Translations under genes and position numbers: made by a program
The notes under the pieces: model-generated
Seen by the model: the letters and a program-made list of their open reading frames with translations, nothing else
Told to the model about the DNA's origin: nothing
Databases searched by the model: none
Source of the DNA: an uncultured Halomicronema sp.
GTDB taxonomy: Bacteria > Cyanobacteriota > Cyanobacteriia > Phormidesmidales > Phormidesmidaceae
Direction: 5' to 3'
Assembly (NCBI GenBank): GCA_937899725.1
Contig: CALCCA010000113.1
Span: forward strand, 39,596 to 103,595
Length of the DNA: 64,000 bases
In this document: one piece after another, positions 1-8,022 of the stretch
Layout: each line of letters begins with the position of its first letter
Numbering within the stretch: position 1 is the stretch's first letter

Positions 1-332
1 TCAGAGCTTGGTATGGAGGATGCAGAGAACTGAAATGTGGATAGCGCAACCAGGGACATGGTGTATTCAGCTTTGGTTGCGTAGTTCTGCTCCATCAACT
101 CTCATCAGCTGACTAGCTGTGTAAGCGATTCGATTTTCAAAATTACTGCAGATCGTTTACGTTTAATATCTGATTGAGGTTGTTTGCACCGGTTTGAACG
201 GCACTCACATCACCTGAGATAGGTTTCCACAAAATCAAGAATGGTCTTGTATCCGCGAAGCTAATTTTCCTTGCTGTGATGAGCCTGGAGCTTGGCATAT
301 ACTTCTTCCAATAGCCCTATGCAATCCTCAGC
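1..332. other. Gene-free window edge
   Basis: I see no convincing coding frame, RNA gene or repeat here. It is the upstream region of the WD40 gene that begins at 333 and presumably carries its promoter, but no clear -35/-10 pair stands out. Confidence 0.4.
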
Positions 333-3300
333 GTGGCTAACTATTACCAAATCGGCGGCAGTCTCGACTACGATGCCCCCACCTACATCGAACGGCAAGC
401 GGATAAAGACCTCTACACCGAGTTGTTAGCGGGCGAGTTTTGCTACATCTTTAATTCGCGTCAAATGGGTAAGTCGTCGCTGATGGTAAGCAGTTGGCAT
501 CGGCTACAGGCAGAGGGAAATCGCTGCGCCGTGGTGGATGTCACGAACATCGGCAGCGACCATATTACCCCCGAGCAGTGGTACCGGGGCATGATGGGCA
601 CTCTGGCGATGCAGTTTAATCTGCCAACCCATGACATTCGTACCTGGTGGGATGAGCGCAGTCATCTCTCTTTAACTCAAATTCTGAGTCAGTTTATTGA
701 ACTATTGTTGGCTCAATGCCCTGAGCAGCGACTGTTCATCTTTGTCGATGAGGTGGACAGTCTGTTGAATCTACCCTTCTCCGTTGATGACTTTTTTGCG
801 TTGATTCGCTTTTGCTACAACCGCCGCACCATTGAGCCGGACTACAAACGATTGACCTTTGCCATCTTTGGGGTGGCTGCGCCAGCTGATTTGATTGCCG
901 ATAAGCAACGCACGCCGTTCAACATTGGTCGAGCGATTGTGTTAGGTGGCTTTAGCTTAGAAGAAGCTACGCCTCTGGCTACGGGATTAGCGATCCAAAC
1001 TTCCAATACCCAAACGATTTTGCAAGAGGTGTTGCATTGGACGGGTGGTCAGCCCTTTTTGACTCAAAAGGTCTGCCAATTACTGGTCAGCTCTAGCCAA
1101 ACGGCAGTGAAGGAGCCGTTAAATGTCCCTCCTGGGATGGAGAAATTCTGGGTGGATAGCGTGGTGCGATCGCGCATTATCGATCATTGGGAATCGCAGG
1201 ATGAGCCGGAGCATTTGCGCACGATTCGAGATCGCCTCCTCTATGACGATCGCCGTACAGGTCGCCTGCTCGGGATTTATCAACGCTGGCTAGAAGGTCA
1301 AGCCATCTCCACTGACGATAGCCGCGATCAGATTGATCTATTGCTGAGCGGATTGATGGTGCAGCAACAGGGCACTCTCTGTGCCAAAAACCGAATCTAC
1401 GAAACCGTTTTTAACCTGGAGTGGGTACAGCGGCAGTTAACGGCTCTACGCCCTTACTCAGAGGCTTTCGACGCTTGGATGGCTTCAAATCAAGCAGATG
1501 AGTCGCGACTGCTGCGGGGGCAGGCACTGCAAGATGCCCAAGCCTGGGCCAGGGGCAAAAGTCTGAGCGATTTAGACTATCGTTTTCTGGCCCTGGGGCA
1601 AGAACAGGAGCAGGCTGAAATTCAGCGATCGCTCGACCTCGAAAAGGCGGCAGCCGCCAAACGCACAACTCGTTTACAGCGGATTCTTCTCGGCATTACC
1701 TCAGGGGCATTGGCAATCGTTTCACTATTGGGGATTGCGGCATTTTGGCAATATCGGCGGGCGATCGCCAGCGAGCACACCGCTCGTTTGAATGAGGTTC
1801 AGGCACTCATTTCATCGGCAGAAGGACAGTTTGCGGCTCACCAAGAACTCGACGCCCTCGTTGATGCCATTAAGGCCAAGCGCAATCTCCGGGCACTTGA
1901 TGAGCCTCATCCAGAGCTAAATGCAGCCGCTGATCGCGTGCTGCATCAGATTGTTTACTGGATAAATGAACGCAATCGGCTGTCGGGACATGCGACGTCG
2001 ATTCTCGGCGTTGCCTATAGCCCAGACGGGAACTTGATTGCCACGAATAGCAGCGATTCTATCGTTAAGCTCTGGGCTCGAGATGGTGAGCTATTACAGG
2101 TGTTTGAAGATGCGGGTGATAGCTATGGCGTCGCGTTTCATCCCCAGCGTCCGCTAATGGCAACCGCTAATTTGGACGGTAGCTTGCAACTTTGGAACCT
2201 TACCCATAAGGAGTTAGTGCAAACGATTCAGGCTCATATAGGCCCGGCTTGGGACGTAACCTTCAGTGCCCATAGTGATGGAGCTGAGTTTTTAGTGTCA
2301 GGGGGGGCTGATCAAACGGTTAAAGTGTGGAACCTGGACGGCACCTTACACAACACCTTGTCTGGGCATCAAAGCGGGATTTTGCGAGTTGCCGCGAATG
2401 CCACCAAGCAACTGATTCTCTCAACGGGCCTGGATAATATTGCCAAAGTTTGGACGCTTGACGGTCAGCTTTTGAGTACTTTACCCGCCGCTGCTAGTGG
2501 CGGTAGCCTCTGGAGTGGAGCGGTTGACCCCACTGGCGACATGATCGCCATCGGCGGCGATGACCGGATGGTACAGCTCTGGCAGCCGGATGGCACACTG
2601 ATGAAAACGTTGGCAGGCCATACAAAGCGGGTCGGTGGTATCGACTTTAGTCCCGATGGTGGGGCGATTGCTTCCGCTGGGCTAGACCGCACTATCTGGA
2701 TGCGTGGGCCAGACGGCTCTCCCTGGCGTGTGCTCCAAACGGCAGGCGATATGCGTGGCATTAACTTTTCCGGCAGCGATGCTCAAACACTGGTAACAAT
2801 AGACACCGGCAACACCGCCCAACTGAGGCAATGGGAATCCCCTTTGCTGCAAACGATCTTTTTGGATGACGATGTCTGGGATATCGCGATCGATCCAGAG
2901 GGTGAACGTCTCATTTCTGGCGACAGTCCTATTGTTCATGTATGGGATCAAGACCGCAAAATCGTTGCCACCCTCGATGCCGGACAAGACACGCTATTTG
3001 GGTTTGATTACAGTCCCAATGGTCAAATGATTGCAGCCGTAGGGGCGAACGGCACGGCTCAGCTCTGGAGTCCCACGGGTGAGCTGTTGCACGATCTGCA
3101 AGGCCTCGGCGACATACAAGCCTGGGGGACGAGTTTCAGTCCGGATAGTCAGCGGCTCGCTGCCATCGCCGAAGATGGCAGAATTCTGGTGTGGCAGACA
3201 ACCGATGGCGAACTTATTTACACGCTTCAGGGTAATAAGGATCTAGGGCTAAGGGTTGTGTTTAGTCCCGATGGTCAGCAATTAGTTGCCTCTAGTGGCA

Positions 3301-3815
3301 GCGGTACGCTTCAGGTTTTTCAGGCTGATGGCAAGCTTCTCCATGAGATTGAGGGCCATGATGCGGCTGTTTTTGGCCTCTCCGTAAGCCCTGATGGTCA
3401 GTTTTTTGTTTCTGCCAGTCGCGATTCAACCGCCAAGCTATGGCGTTGGGATGGCACCTTAGTCAGAACCTTCGAAGGGCATACCAACGCTATTTTTGGA
3501 GCGGATTTTAGTGCCGATGGTCAAATACTGGCGACGGCCAGTGCCGATAATACAGTTAACTTGTGGTCTCTGGAAGGCGAGAAAATCAAAACACTGTATG
3601 GTCACGGCCCTGGCTTTAAGGACGTGAAATTCAGTTCTACTGAAGAACTAGTGACCGTTGCTGAAGACGGCACCCTCACCCGGTGGAATCTAAAGAAGGT
3701 GTTGGCGCTAAACGAGTTGGAATACGCCTGCGCCTGGATAGCGGATTACTTGCGGACAAATATTGATGTGGCAGAGAGCGATCGCACCCTGTGTGAGGGA
3801 ATTCAGGCAGATTGA
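333..3815 (+). CDS. nSTAND AAA-like ATPase with C-terminal WD40 propeller
   Basis: An 1160-residue signalling ATPase. The N-terminal AAA-like (AAA_35) module has Walker A around residues 42-49 (SRQMGKSS) and an intact Walker B with Asp139-Glu140. A single transmembrane segment lies near 450-472, and WD40 repeats (many HxxxV..FSPDG...W units) fill about residues 530-1110. The tail resembles the conserved end of cyanobacterial WD40 NTPases. The family is thought to act as ATP-gated switches or scaffolds in stress and conflict signalling, with the propeller as sensor. No enzymatic effector domain is visible, so the output is unknown. The start is GTG, and the protein opens straight into the ATPase domain. 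The next gene on the same strand encodes a second AAA-like protein, which suggests a functional pair. Confidence 0.85.
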   Translation: MANYYQIGGSLDYDAPTYIERQADKDLYTELLAGEFCYIFNSRQMGKSSLMVSSWHRLQAEGNRCAVVDVTNIGSDHITPEQWYRGMMGTLAMQFNLPTHDIRTWWDERSHLSLTQILSQFIELLLAQCPEQRLFIFVDEVDSLLNLPFSVDDFFALIRFCYNRRTIEPDYKRLTFAIFGVAAPADLIADKQRTPFNIGRAIVLGGFSLEEATPLATGLAIQTSNTQTILQEVLHWTGGQPFLTQKVCQLLVSSSQTAVKEPLNVPPGMEKFWVDSVVRSRIIDHWESQDEPEHLRTIRDRLLYDDRRTGRLLGIYQRWLEGQAISTDDSRDQIDLLLSGLMVQQQGTLCAKNRIYETVFNLEWVQRQLTALRPYSEAFDAWMASNQADESRLLRGQALQDAQAWARGKSLSDLDYRFLALGQEQEQAEIQRSLDLEKAAAAKRTTRLQRILLGITSGALAIVSLLGIAAFWQYRRAIASEHTARLNEVQALISSAEGQFAAHQELDALVDAIKAKRNLRALDEPHPELNAAADRVLHQIVYWINERNRLSGHATSILGVAYSPDGNLIATNSSDSIVKLWARDGELLQVFEDAGDSYGVAFHPQRPLMATANLDGSLQLWNLTHKELVQTIQAHIGPAWDVTFSAHSDGAEFLVSGGADQTVKVWNLDGTLHNTLSGHQSGILRVAANATKQLILSTGLDNIAKVWTLDGQLLSTLPAAASGGSLWSGAVDPTGDMIAIGGDDRMVQLWQPDGTLMKTLAGHTKRVGGIDFSPDGGAIASAGLDRTIWMRGPDGSPWRVLQTAGDMRGINFSGSDAQTLVTIDTGNTAQLRQWESPLLQTIFLDDDVWDIAIDPEGERLISGDSPIVHVWDQDRKIVATLDAGQDTLFGFDYSPNGQMIAAVGANGTAQLWSPTGELLHDLQGLGDIQAWGTSFSPDSQRLAAIAEDGRILVWQTTDGELIYTLQGNKDLGLRVVFSPDGQQLVASSGSGTLQVFQADGKLLHEIEGHDAAVFGLSVSPDGQFFVSASRDSTAKLWRWDGTLVRTFEGHTNAIFGADFSADGQILATASADNTVNLWSLEGEKIKTLYGHGPGFKDVKFSSTEELVTVAEDGTLTRWNLKKVLALNELEYACAWIADYLRTNIDVAESDRTLCEGIQAD

Positions 3816-3971
3816 TTGGCTACATTGCATTAAATTAACAAGTCATTACTCAAAATAGTCAGAAAAGACGGAAAAGACGGAAGCTACCAGGAGAATAGTT
3901 GCGGCTCAAAGGTTTCATGGGAAATTGATAGATAATTCCTGTAAAGCTCCCAGTCACGTATCAAATAGGCT

Positions 3972-5315
3972 ATGGATCCTGATGAAGTTCTAAGAGCCAT
4001 CGAAGACCGGTTTCTAAAGCGCAAACTTACCCCTGCCGAGCGAATTGTTCTAGGACAAACCTGGAATAAACAAACCTATGACCAGATGGCCCAACATTCG
4101 GGCTATGGTGACGCTCACCTCAAAGATACAGGGTATAAATTGTGGCGAGCCATTTCTCAAGCCTTAGGACAGCGGGTCACCAAGAAAAGTCTGCTCTTTG
4201 TCCTGCGAGAACATCTAGAGTTACCCAGCTTGACATCAGCGCCGACCGTCGCTGTCGAGGAGCGATCGGCTCAGACGATATTGAGACCGGTATCGCCACC
4301 GCAGTACCCCTCTGGCCCCTTATCACCGGATTCGCCACTTTACATCAATCGCCCCCCCAACGAAGACCTGGCCCATTCAGAGATTCAGCGCCCTGGAGGT
4401 TGCCTGCGGATTAAAGCGCCCCAAAAAATGGGCAAAACCTCCTTGGTCTTTCGCCTGATTCAGGCTGCCCATCACCAGAACTATAAAACAGCCAACTTAG
4501 ACTTACAAAGTATTGATAAAGCTGCCTTTAAAAGTACTGAAGTCTTTTTAGAGTGGTTTTGCTTACGGGTCAGTCAAGAGCTGAAACTCCCCCCCAAACT
4601 GCATGAGTATTGGGACTCTTCAATGGGTTACAAGGTTAGCAGTGAACTGTATTTTCAAGAGTACATTTTGGCGCAAACTCAAACACCAATCGTACTGTTC
4701 ATCTCAGCAGTCGAAGATCTGATTGAGCATCCTAAACTAGCCCAAGATTTTTTTCCTTTACTGCGCTATTGGCATGAGAAAGCTAAATGGAGCCAAGCCT
4801 GGAAGAGGTTGCGTATCGTGATCTCCCATTCCACTGAGATTTACGTTCCCCTTAAAATCAACCAGTCTCCATTTAATATTGGTCAATCGCTCAAGTTACC
4901 GAGATTTTCCGCCGCACAAATCTATGAGCTTGCGCTCCGCTACGGATTGGAGCAAGTCAATCTTGAATACGCCCAACAATTAATCTCCCTAGTCGGGGGA
5001 CATCCCTATTTAGTGAATGTCTTTTTCTATCATCTAGCCACTCAGGAAATTTCACTAGAAGCATTAATGCACAAAGCCTCAACCCCCTCAGGGATTTATG
5101 GCGATCATCTCCGCAATTATTTAATGATTCTCAATCATGAGTCGGATTTGGCCATGGCCCTCAAACAAATTGTGGCGGCAAAAGAATCCCTTGAGTTAGA
5201 TGCGGTCACACTATATCGATTGGAAAGCTTAGGATTAATCCAAATCAAAGGATATCAGGCAATTCCCAGTTGCGAAGTCTATCGATCCTATTTTCAGCAG
5301 CAGCTTGATCTTTGA
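3972..5315 (+). CDS. vWA-MoxR-associated-type HTH plus AAA-like protein, degenerate Walker B
   Basis: A 447-residue protein. Residues 1-85 match the N-terminal helix-turn-helix domain seen in cyanobacterial conflict-system proteins (vMAP type). Residues from about 115 to 400 form an AAA-like domain homologous to the neighbouring WD40 ATPase: Walker A is APQKMGKTSL at 149-158, and a shared PFNIG motif lies near the sensor region. At the Walker B position the sequence reads FISAVED, so the Asp and Glu present in the neighbour are Ser245 and Ala246. This suggests nucleotide binding without normal hydrolysis. No repeat or effector domain follows. It lies 156 bp after the WD40 gene on the same strand. 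Function is not known; a regulatory partner of the upstream NTPase is an inference. Confidence 0.75.
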   Translation: MDPDEVLRAIEDRFLKRKLTPAERIVLGQTWNKQTYDQMAQHSGYGDAHLKDTGYKLWRAISQALGQRVTKKSLLFVLREHLELPSLTSAPTVAVEERSAQTILRPVSPPQYPSGPLSPDSPLYINRPPNEDLAHSEIQRPGGCLRIKAPQKMGKTSLVFRLIQAAHHQNYKTANLDLQSIDKAAFKSTEVFLEWFCLRVSQELKLPPKLHEYWDSSMGYKVSSELYFQEYILAQTQTPIVLFISAVEDLIEHPKLAQDFFPLLRYWHEKAKWSQAWKRLRIVISHSTEIYVPLKINQSPFNIGQSLKLPRFSAAQIYELALRYGLEQVNLEYAQQLISLVGGHPYLVNVFFYHLATQEISLEALMHKASTPSGIYGDHLRNYLMILNHESDLAMALKQIVAAKESLELDAVTLYRLESLGLIQIKGYQAIPSCEVYRSYFQQQLDL

Positions 5316-5688
5316 ATTGGTGAATTTTTCGAGATCTACAATAATTTCACCGTTTTTGTGGAGTTGAAAATAACCGATTTTTCCGACTTTACTTCTCCTG
5401 CTTGATTTGCTTAGATATCGACAGAGAAGTTCCGCTCATGAATTTCTTTACCTGCATGCGGAACATTGACTTGTTCCGCATTTCATATCAATGCGACTTG
5501 GCATTCAGTCACTGATACGGCCCTCTATAGGTAAACTAGGCCTTGATATTTCAGGGTGGCAAGATTGAGGTCTAACTGAGCGTTGCTTCTCTGAGGTTAT
5601 CGGGGTTGGTAGCCATTAAATATGGGTGTTGAGTCGGCTTTCATGAAGAAGCCGACTCCATTATCTGTAGTCAGGAAAAGTAGGCTAG
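5316..5688. other. Intergenic region with hairpin
   Basis: No coding frame is supported. The notable element is a perfect 10-bp inverted repeat (5631-5640 with 5649-5658, 8-nt loop) about 30 bp before the small HTH gene. It lacks a T-run, so a leader hairpin or operator is more likely than a terminator. Confidence 0.4.
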
Positions 5689-5952
5689 ATGGAGAAACTT
5701 GAGCTAAGAACACTTCAGCAAGTCAGACTCGCAGAAATCGGCCAATACTTATCCCAACTTCGCCGAGAACAGGAAATTCTGATTGATCATATTTCGGTGC
5801 AAACAAAAATTCAGGTCTATCAACTAGAGGCCATTGAAATGGGAGATGTCAGCTGCCTGCCGCCTGCTATTTATATTCAGGGCTTCATCAAGCTATACGC
5901 CAATGCTCTGAATATAAATGGTACGGCAATCGCTTCGACTTTTCCTCTCTGA
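5689..5952 (+). CDS. Solo RodZ-type helix-turn-helix protein
   Basis: An 87-residue protein that is almost entirely one HTH_25 (RodZ/Xre-like) domain. It aligns along its length with the N-terminal domain of the RodZ-like protein at 47630: both have E/HIGQ.L...R near the start, a DVS.LP.P.Y motif and a G(F/L)I..Y turn. It lacks the transmembrane helix and C-terminal domain of RodZ. RodZ HTH domains bind MreB, whereas stand-alone Xre-like domains usually bind DNA; I cannot tell which applies. A hairpin lies just upstream. It stands alone between the NTPase pair and the ammonium transporter. Confidence 0.65.
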   Translation: MEKLELRTLQQVRLAEIGQYLSQLRREQEILIDHISVQTKIQVYQLEAIEMGDVSCLPPAIYIQGFIKLYANALNINGTAIASTFPL

Positions 5953-6450
5953 TGGCAAAGCGATGATAGTGAGCTTTCATAGACTATTCAAACACGTTCC
6001 TTCATGCTGATGCGGGACACAATCATGTCGCGTATTTTTATTGGAATAATCCCGTCATTTCCGTTTTTTTGATGTTTCTTTATATTGAAAATTATGCCCT
6101 TCGGAGTGCTATTCCCGAACAATCAGTCTTTACTTACCTCTCTATTTTACGCTTCAATTACCAGTGATTTCACGGGTAAGTTTGTGTGATTATTCCAGCT
6201 TGAGTCTTCACCTTAGATTTACTGATCATGTTAGAGGAATCACGATCTGTAGATTCAATTGATCAAATATTGTCTTAGGAATCTGACTGAGTTTGGTGAC
6301 AAGTGAAATTGATTGAATAAGACCTAGTTTTTAGCCTGTAATCATCTACCTCTTAAGGATCTAAAGCCATCTCATGAGGGTCTAAATGCTCTCTGGATGG
6401 CGGGCTGCGCACCATCAGGATTTGATTCACCATTTGAATGAGGAGTGACA
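5953..6450. other. Long AT-rich leader upstream of amt
   Basis: About 500 bp without a supported gene, presumably holding the amt promoter. I looked for an NtcA site (GTA-N8-TAC). The closest strings are a GTA-N6-TAC near 6340 and a GTA-N8-TGA near 6250, neither of which is convincing. Confidence 0.35.
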
Positions 6451-7914
6451 ATGTCTAGTTCTATCAAACGGGTTAAACCGTGGTTGAGTGACTATCCACC
6501 TGCCCCAGAAGATACTCGCTATCGTGATGCTCTCGTTGCTTTGCTGAGATGGATTTCTCGGCATCAGGTGCTGATGCTTTGTGTGCTGTCCGCTGGCGTG
6601 GTCATCGGTTTGTCAGCAACCACCTTTGCCCAAGATGACGTGACCCTAGAGTCCCTGGCTGAGCAAGTAGCCCTCCAGCAGGGGAATCTCAACGTTGTGT
6701 GGATTCTGGTGGCTTCCACGCTGGTCGTCTTTATGAATGCTGGATTCGGCATGCTTGAAGTGGGCATGTGCCGTCAGAAAAATGCGGTCAACATCCTGTC
6801 CAAAAACTTGATCGTATTTGGGTTGGCCCTGCTGACCTATTGGGCTGTCGGCTTTGGATTTATGTTTGGCGAAGGGACTAGCTTCATCGGTCTGAGCGGT
6901 TTCTTTATGTCTGGAGACTCGGCCACCTATGGTTTAGATCCCTTTCCTGCCGGGCTGCCGGTAACGATTTTCTTCCTGTTCCAGGCGGCGTTTGCTGCCA
7001 CATCCGCAACAATCGTGTCGGGGGCAGTTGCCGAACGGATTAAATTCGACGCCTTCTTGATTTTCAGTGTGGTGAATATTGCCTTTTACTGCATCTCCGG
7101 CAAGTGGGCCTGGGGCGGTGGTTGGTTGGGCGACCTGGGATTCGCTGACTTTGCGGGCTCTACCGTGGTGCACAGCGTCGGGGGCTGGTCGGCGCTGGTC
7201 GGCGCGATCGTTCTGGGAGCTCGCTACGGTAAGTATGAAGGCAAGCTGGTGAAGCCGATTCCGGGGCACAACTTGAGCTTGGCAACGCTTGGCTGTCTGA
7301 TTCTGTGGATTGGCTGGTTTGGGTTTAACCCAGGGTCTGAACTCGCTGCGAATGAAAACATTGCCTACATTGCCATTACCACCAACTTATCAGGTGCAGC
7401 GGGGGGCACGATCGCGACCTTCGTCTCTTGGATCAAAGGAGGTAAGCCCGATCTCAGCATGGTGATCAACGGCATTCTGGCTGGACTCGTAGGCATTACG
7501 GCGGGCTGTAATCAAGTTTCGATCCCCGCTGCCATCATTATTGGCTGCGTTTCTGGGGTGCTGGTAGTCTTCGCGGTTGACTTCTTCGATCGCCTCCGCA
7601 TTGATGATCCAGTCGGGGCGATTTCAGTGCACTTGTGCAATGGTATCTGGGCCACCTTGGCCGTGGGCATCTTTGGCGAAAACGCTGGCCTTCAACAGTT
7701 CGGCGTGCAGCTCCTGGGAGTCATTGCCTACGGGGCCTTTACCGTTGCGACTGGCTTCATTGCTTGGTGGGTGCTGAAGGCCACAATTGGTATTCGCGTC
7801 CATGACTACGAGGAAATCGAGGGTCTGGATATCCACGAACATGGTCAAATCGCCTATGCCGGTTTCTCGATGGTAGATGAGGCTCCCACTTCAGAAATTG
7901 AGACGAAGTTGTAA
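6451..7914 (+). CDS. amt: Ammonium transporter (Amt family)
   Basis: A 487-residue Amt/Mep/Rh channel for ammonium uptake across the cytoplasmic membrane. The N-terminus has a leader ending near TTFAQ, then eleven hydrophobic segments. The pore twin histidines are His241 (VVHSVGGW) and His394 (SVHLCNGIW), and the conserved Asp lies just before the first. ATG at 6451 is preferred over the in-frame GTG at 6445 because AGGAG at 6441-6445 is a well-spaced ribosome site for it. The tail looks like a normal Amt C-terminus that could contact a PII protein. A terminator-like hairpin follows, then the cyclase-homology receptor. The pairing suggests the neighbour reports on ammonium transport, which is an inference. 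Confidence 0.95.
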   Translation: MSSSIKRVKPWLSDYPPAPEDTRYRDALVALLRWISRHQVLMLCVLSAGVVIGLSATTFAQDDVTLESLAEQVALQQGNLNVVWILVASTLVVFMNAGFGMLEVGMCRQKNAVNILSKNLIVFGLALLTYWAVGFGFMFGEGTSFIGLSGFFMSGDSATYGLDPFPAGLPVTIFFLFQAAFAATSATIVSGAVAERIKFDAFLIFSVVNIAFYCISGKWAWGGGWLGDLGFADFAGSTVVHSVGGWSALVGAIVLGARYGKYEGKLVKPIPGHNLSLATLGCLILWIGWFGFNPGSELAANENIAYIAITTNLSGAAGGTIATFVSWIKGGKPDLSMVINGILAGLVGITAGCNQVSIPAAIIIGCVSGVLVVFAVDFFDRLRIDDPVGAISVHLCNGIWATLAVGIFGENAGLQQFGVQLLGVIAYGAFTVATGFIAWWVLKATIGIRVHDYEEIEGLDIHEHGQIAYAGFSMVDEAPTSEIETKL

Positions 7915-7935
7915 AGCTCAACATTCTTAAGTCTT

Positions 7936-7966
7936 CTGGCTCAGATGTCTGTGGGCTCTGAGCCAG
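7936..7966 (+). other. 10-bp inverted repeat after amt
   Basis: A perfect 10-bp stem (7936-7945 with 7957-7966) with an 11-nt loop, just after the amt stop codon. There is no T-run directly after it. It sits immediately before a second hairpin that does look like a terminator, so the two may form a tandem 3' structure protecting the amt message. Confidence 0.5.
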
Positions 7967-7978
7967 AATTACTCCACT

Positions 7979-8000
7979 GGGGGTGCTCTCCACCCCCTTT
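7979..8000 (+). terminator. Probable terminator after amt
   Basis: A 7-bp GC stem (7979-7985 with 7991-7997), a 5-nt loop CTCTC, then TTT. It lies 65 bp after amt and 23 bp before the ATG at 8023. This argues that the upstream in-frame ATG at 7945, inside the first hairpin, is not the real start of the next gene. Confidence 0.55.
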
Positions 8001-8022
8001 CATCATCTTTGGCACACAAGTC

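Noticed and set aside
6230..6350. Possible NtcA binding site upstream of amt
   Set aside because: Only GTA-N6-TAC and GTA-N8-TGA strings occur; neither fits GTA-N8-TAC with a properly placed -10.
7945..8022. N-terminal extension of the cyclase-like receptor from ATG 7945
   Set aside because: It overlaps two hairpins at the end of amt, one of which looks like a terminator, and its residues are not receptor-like.
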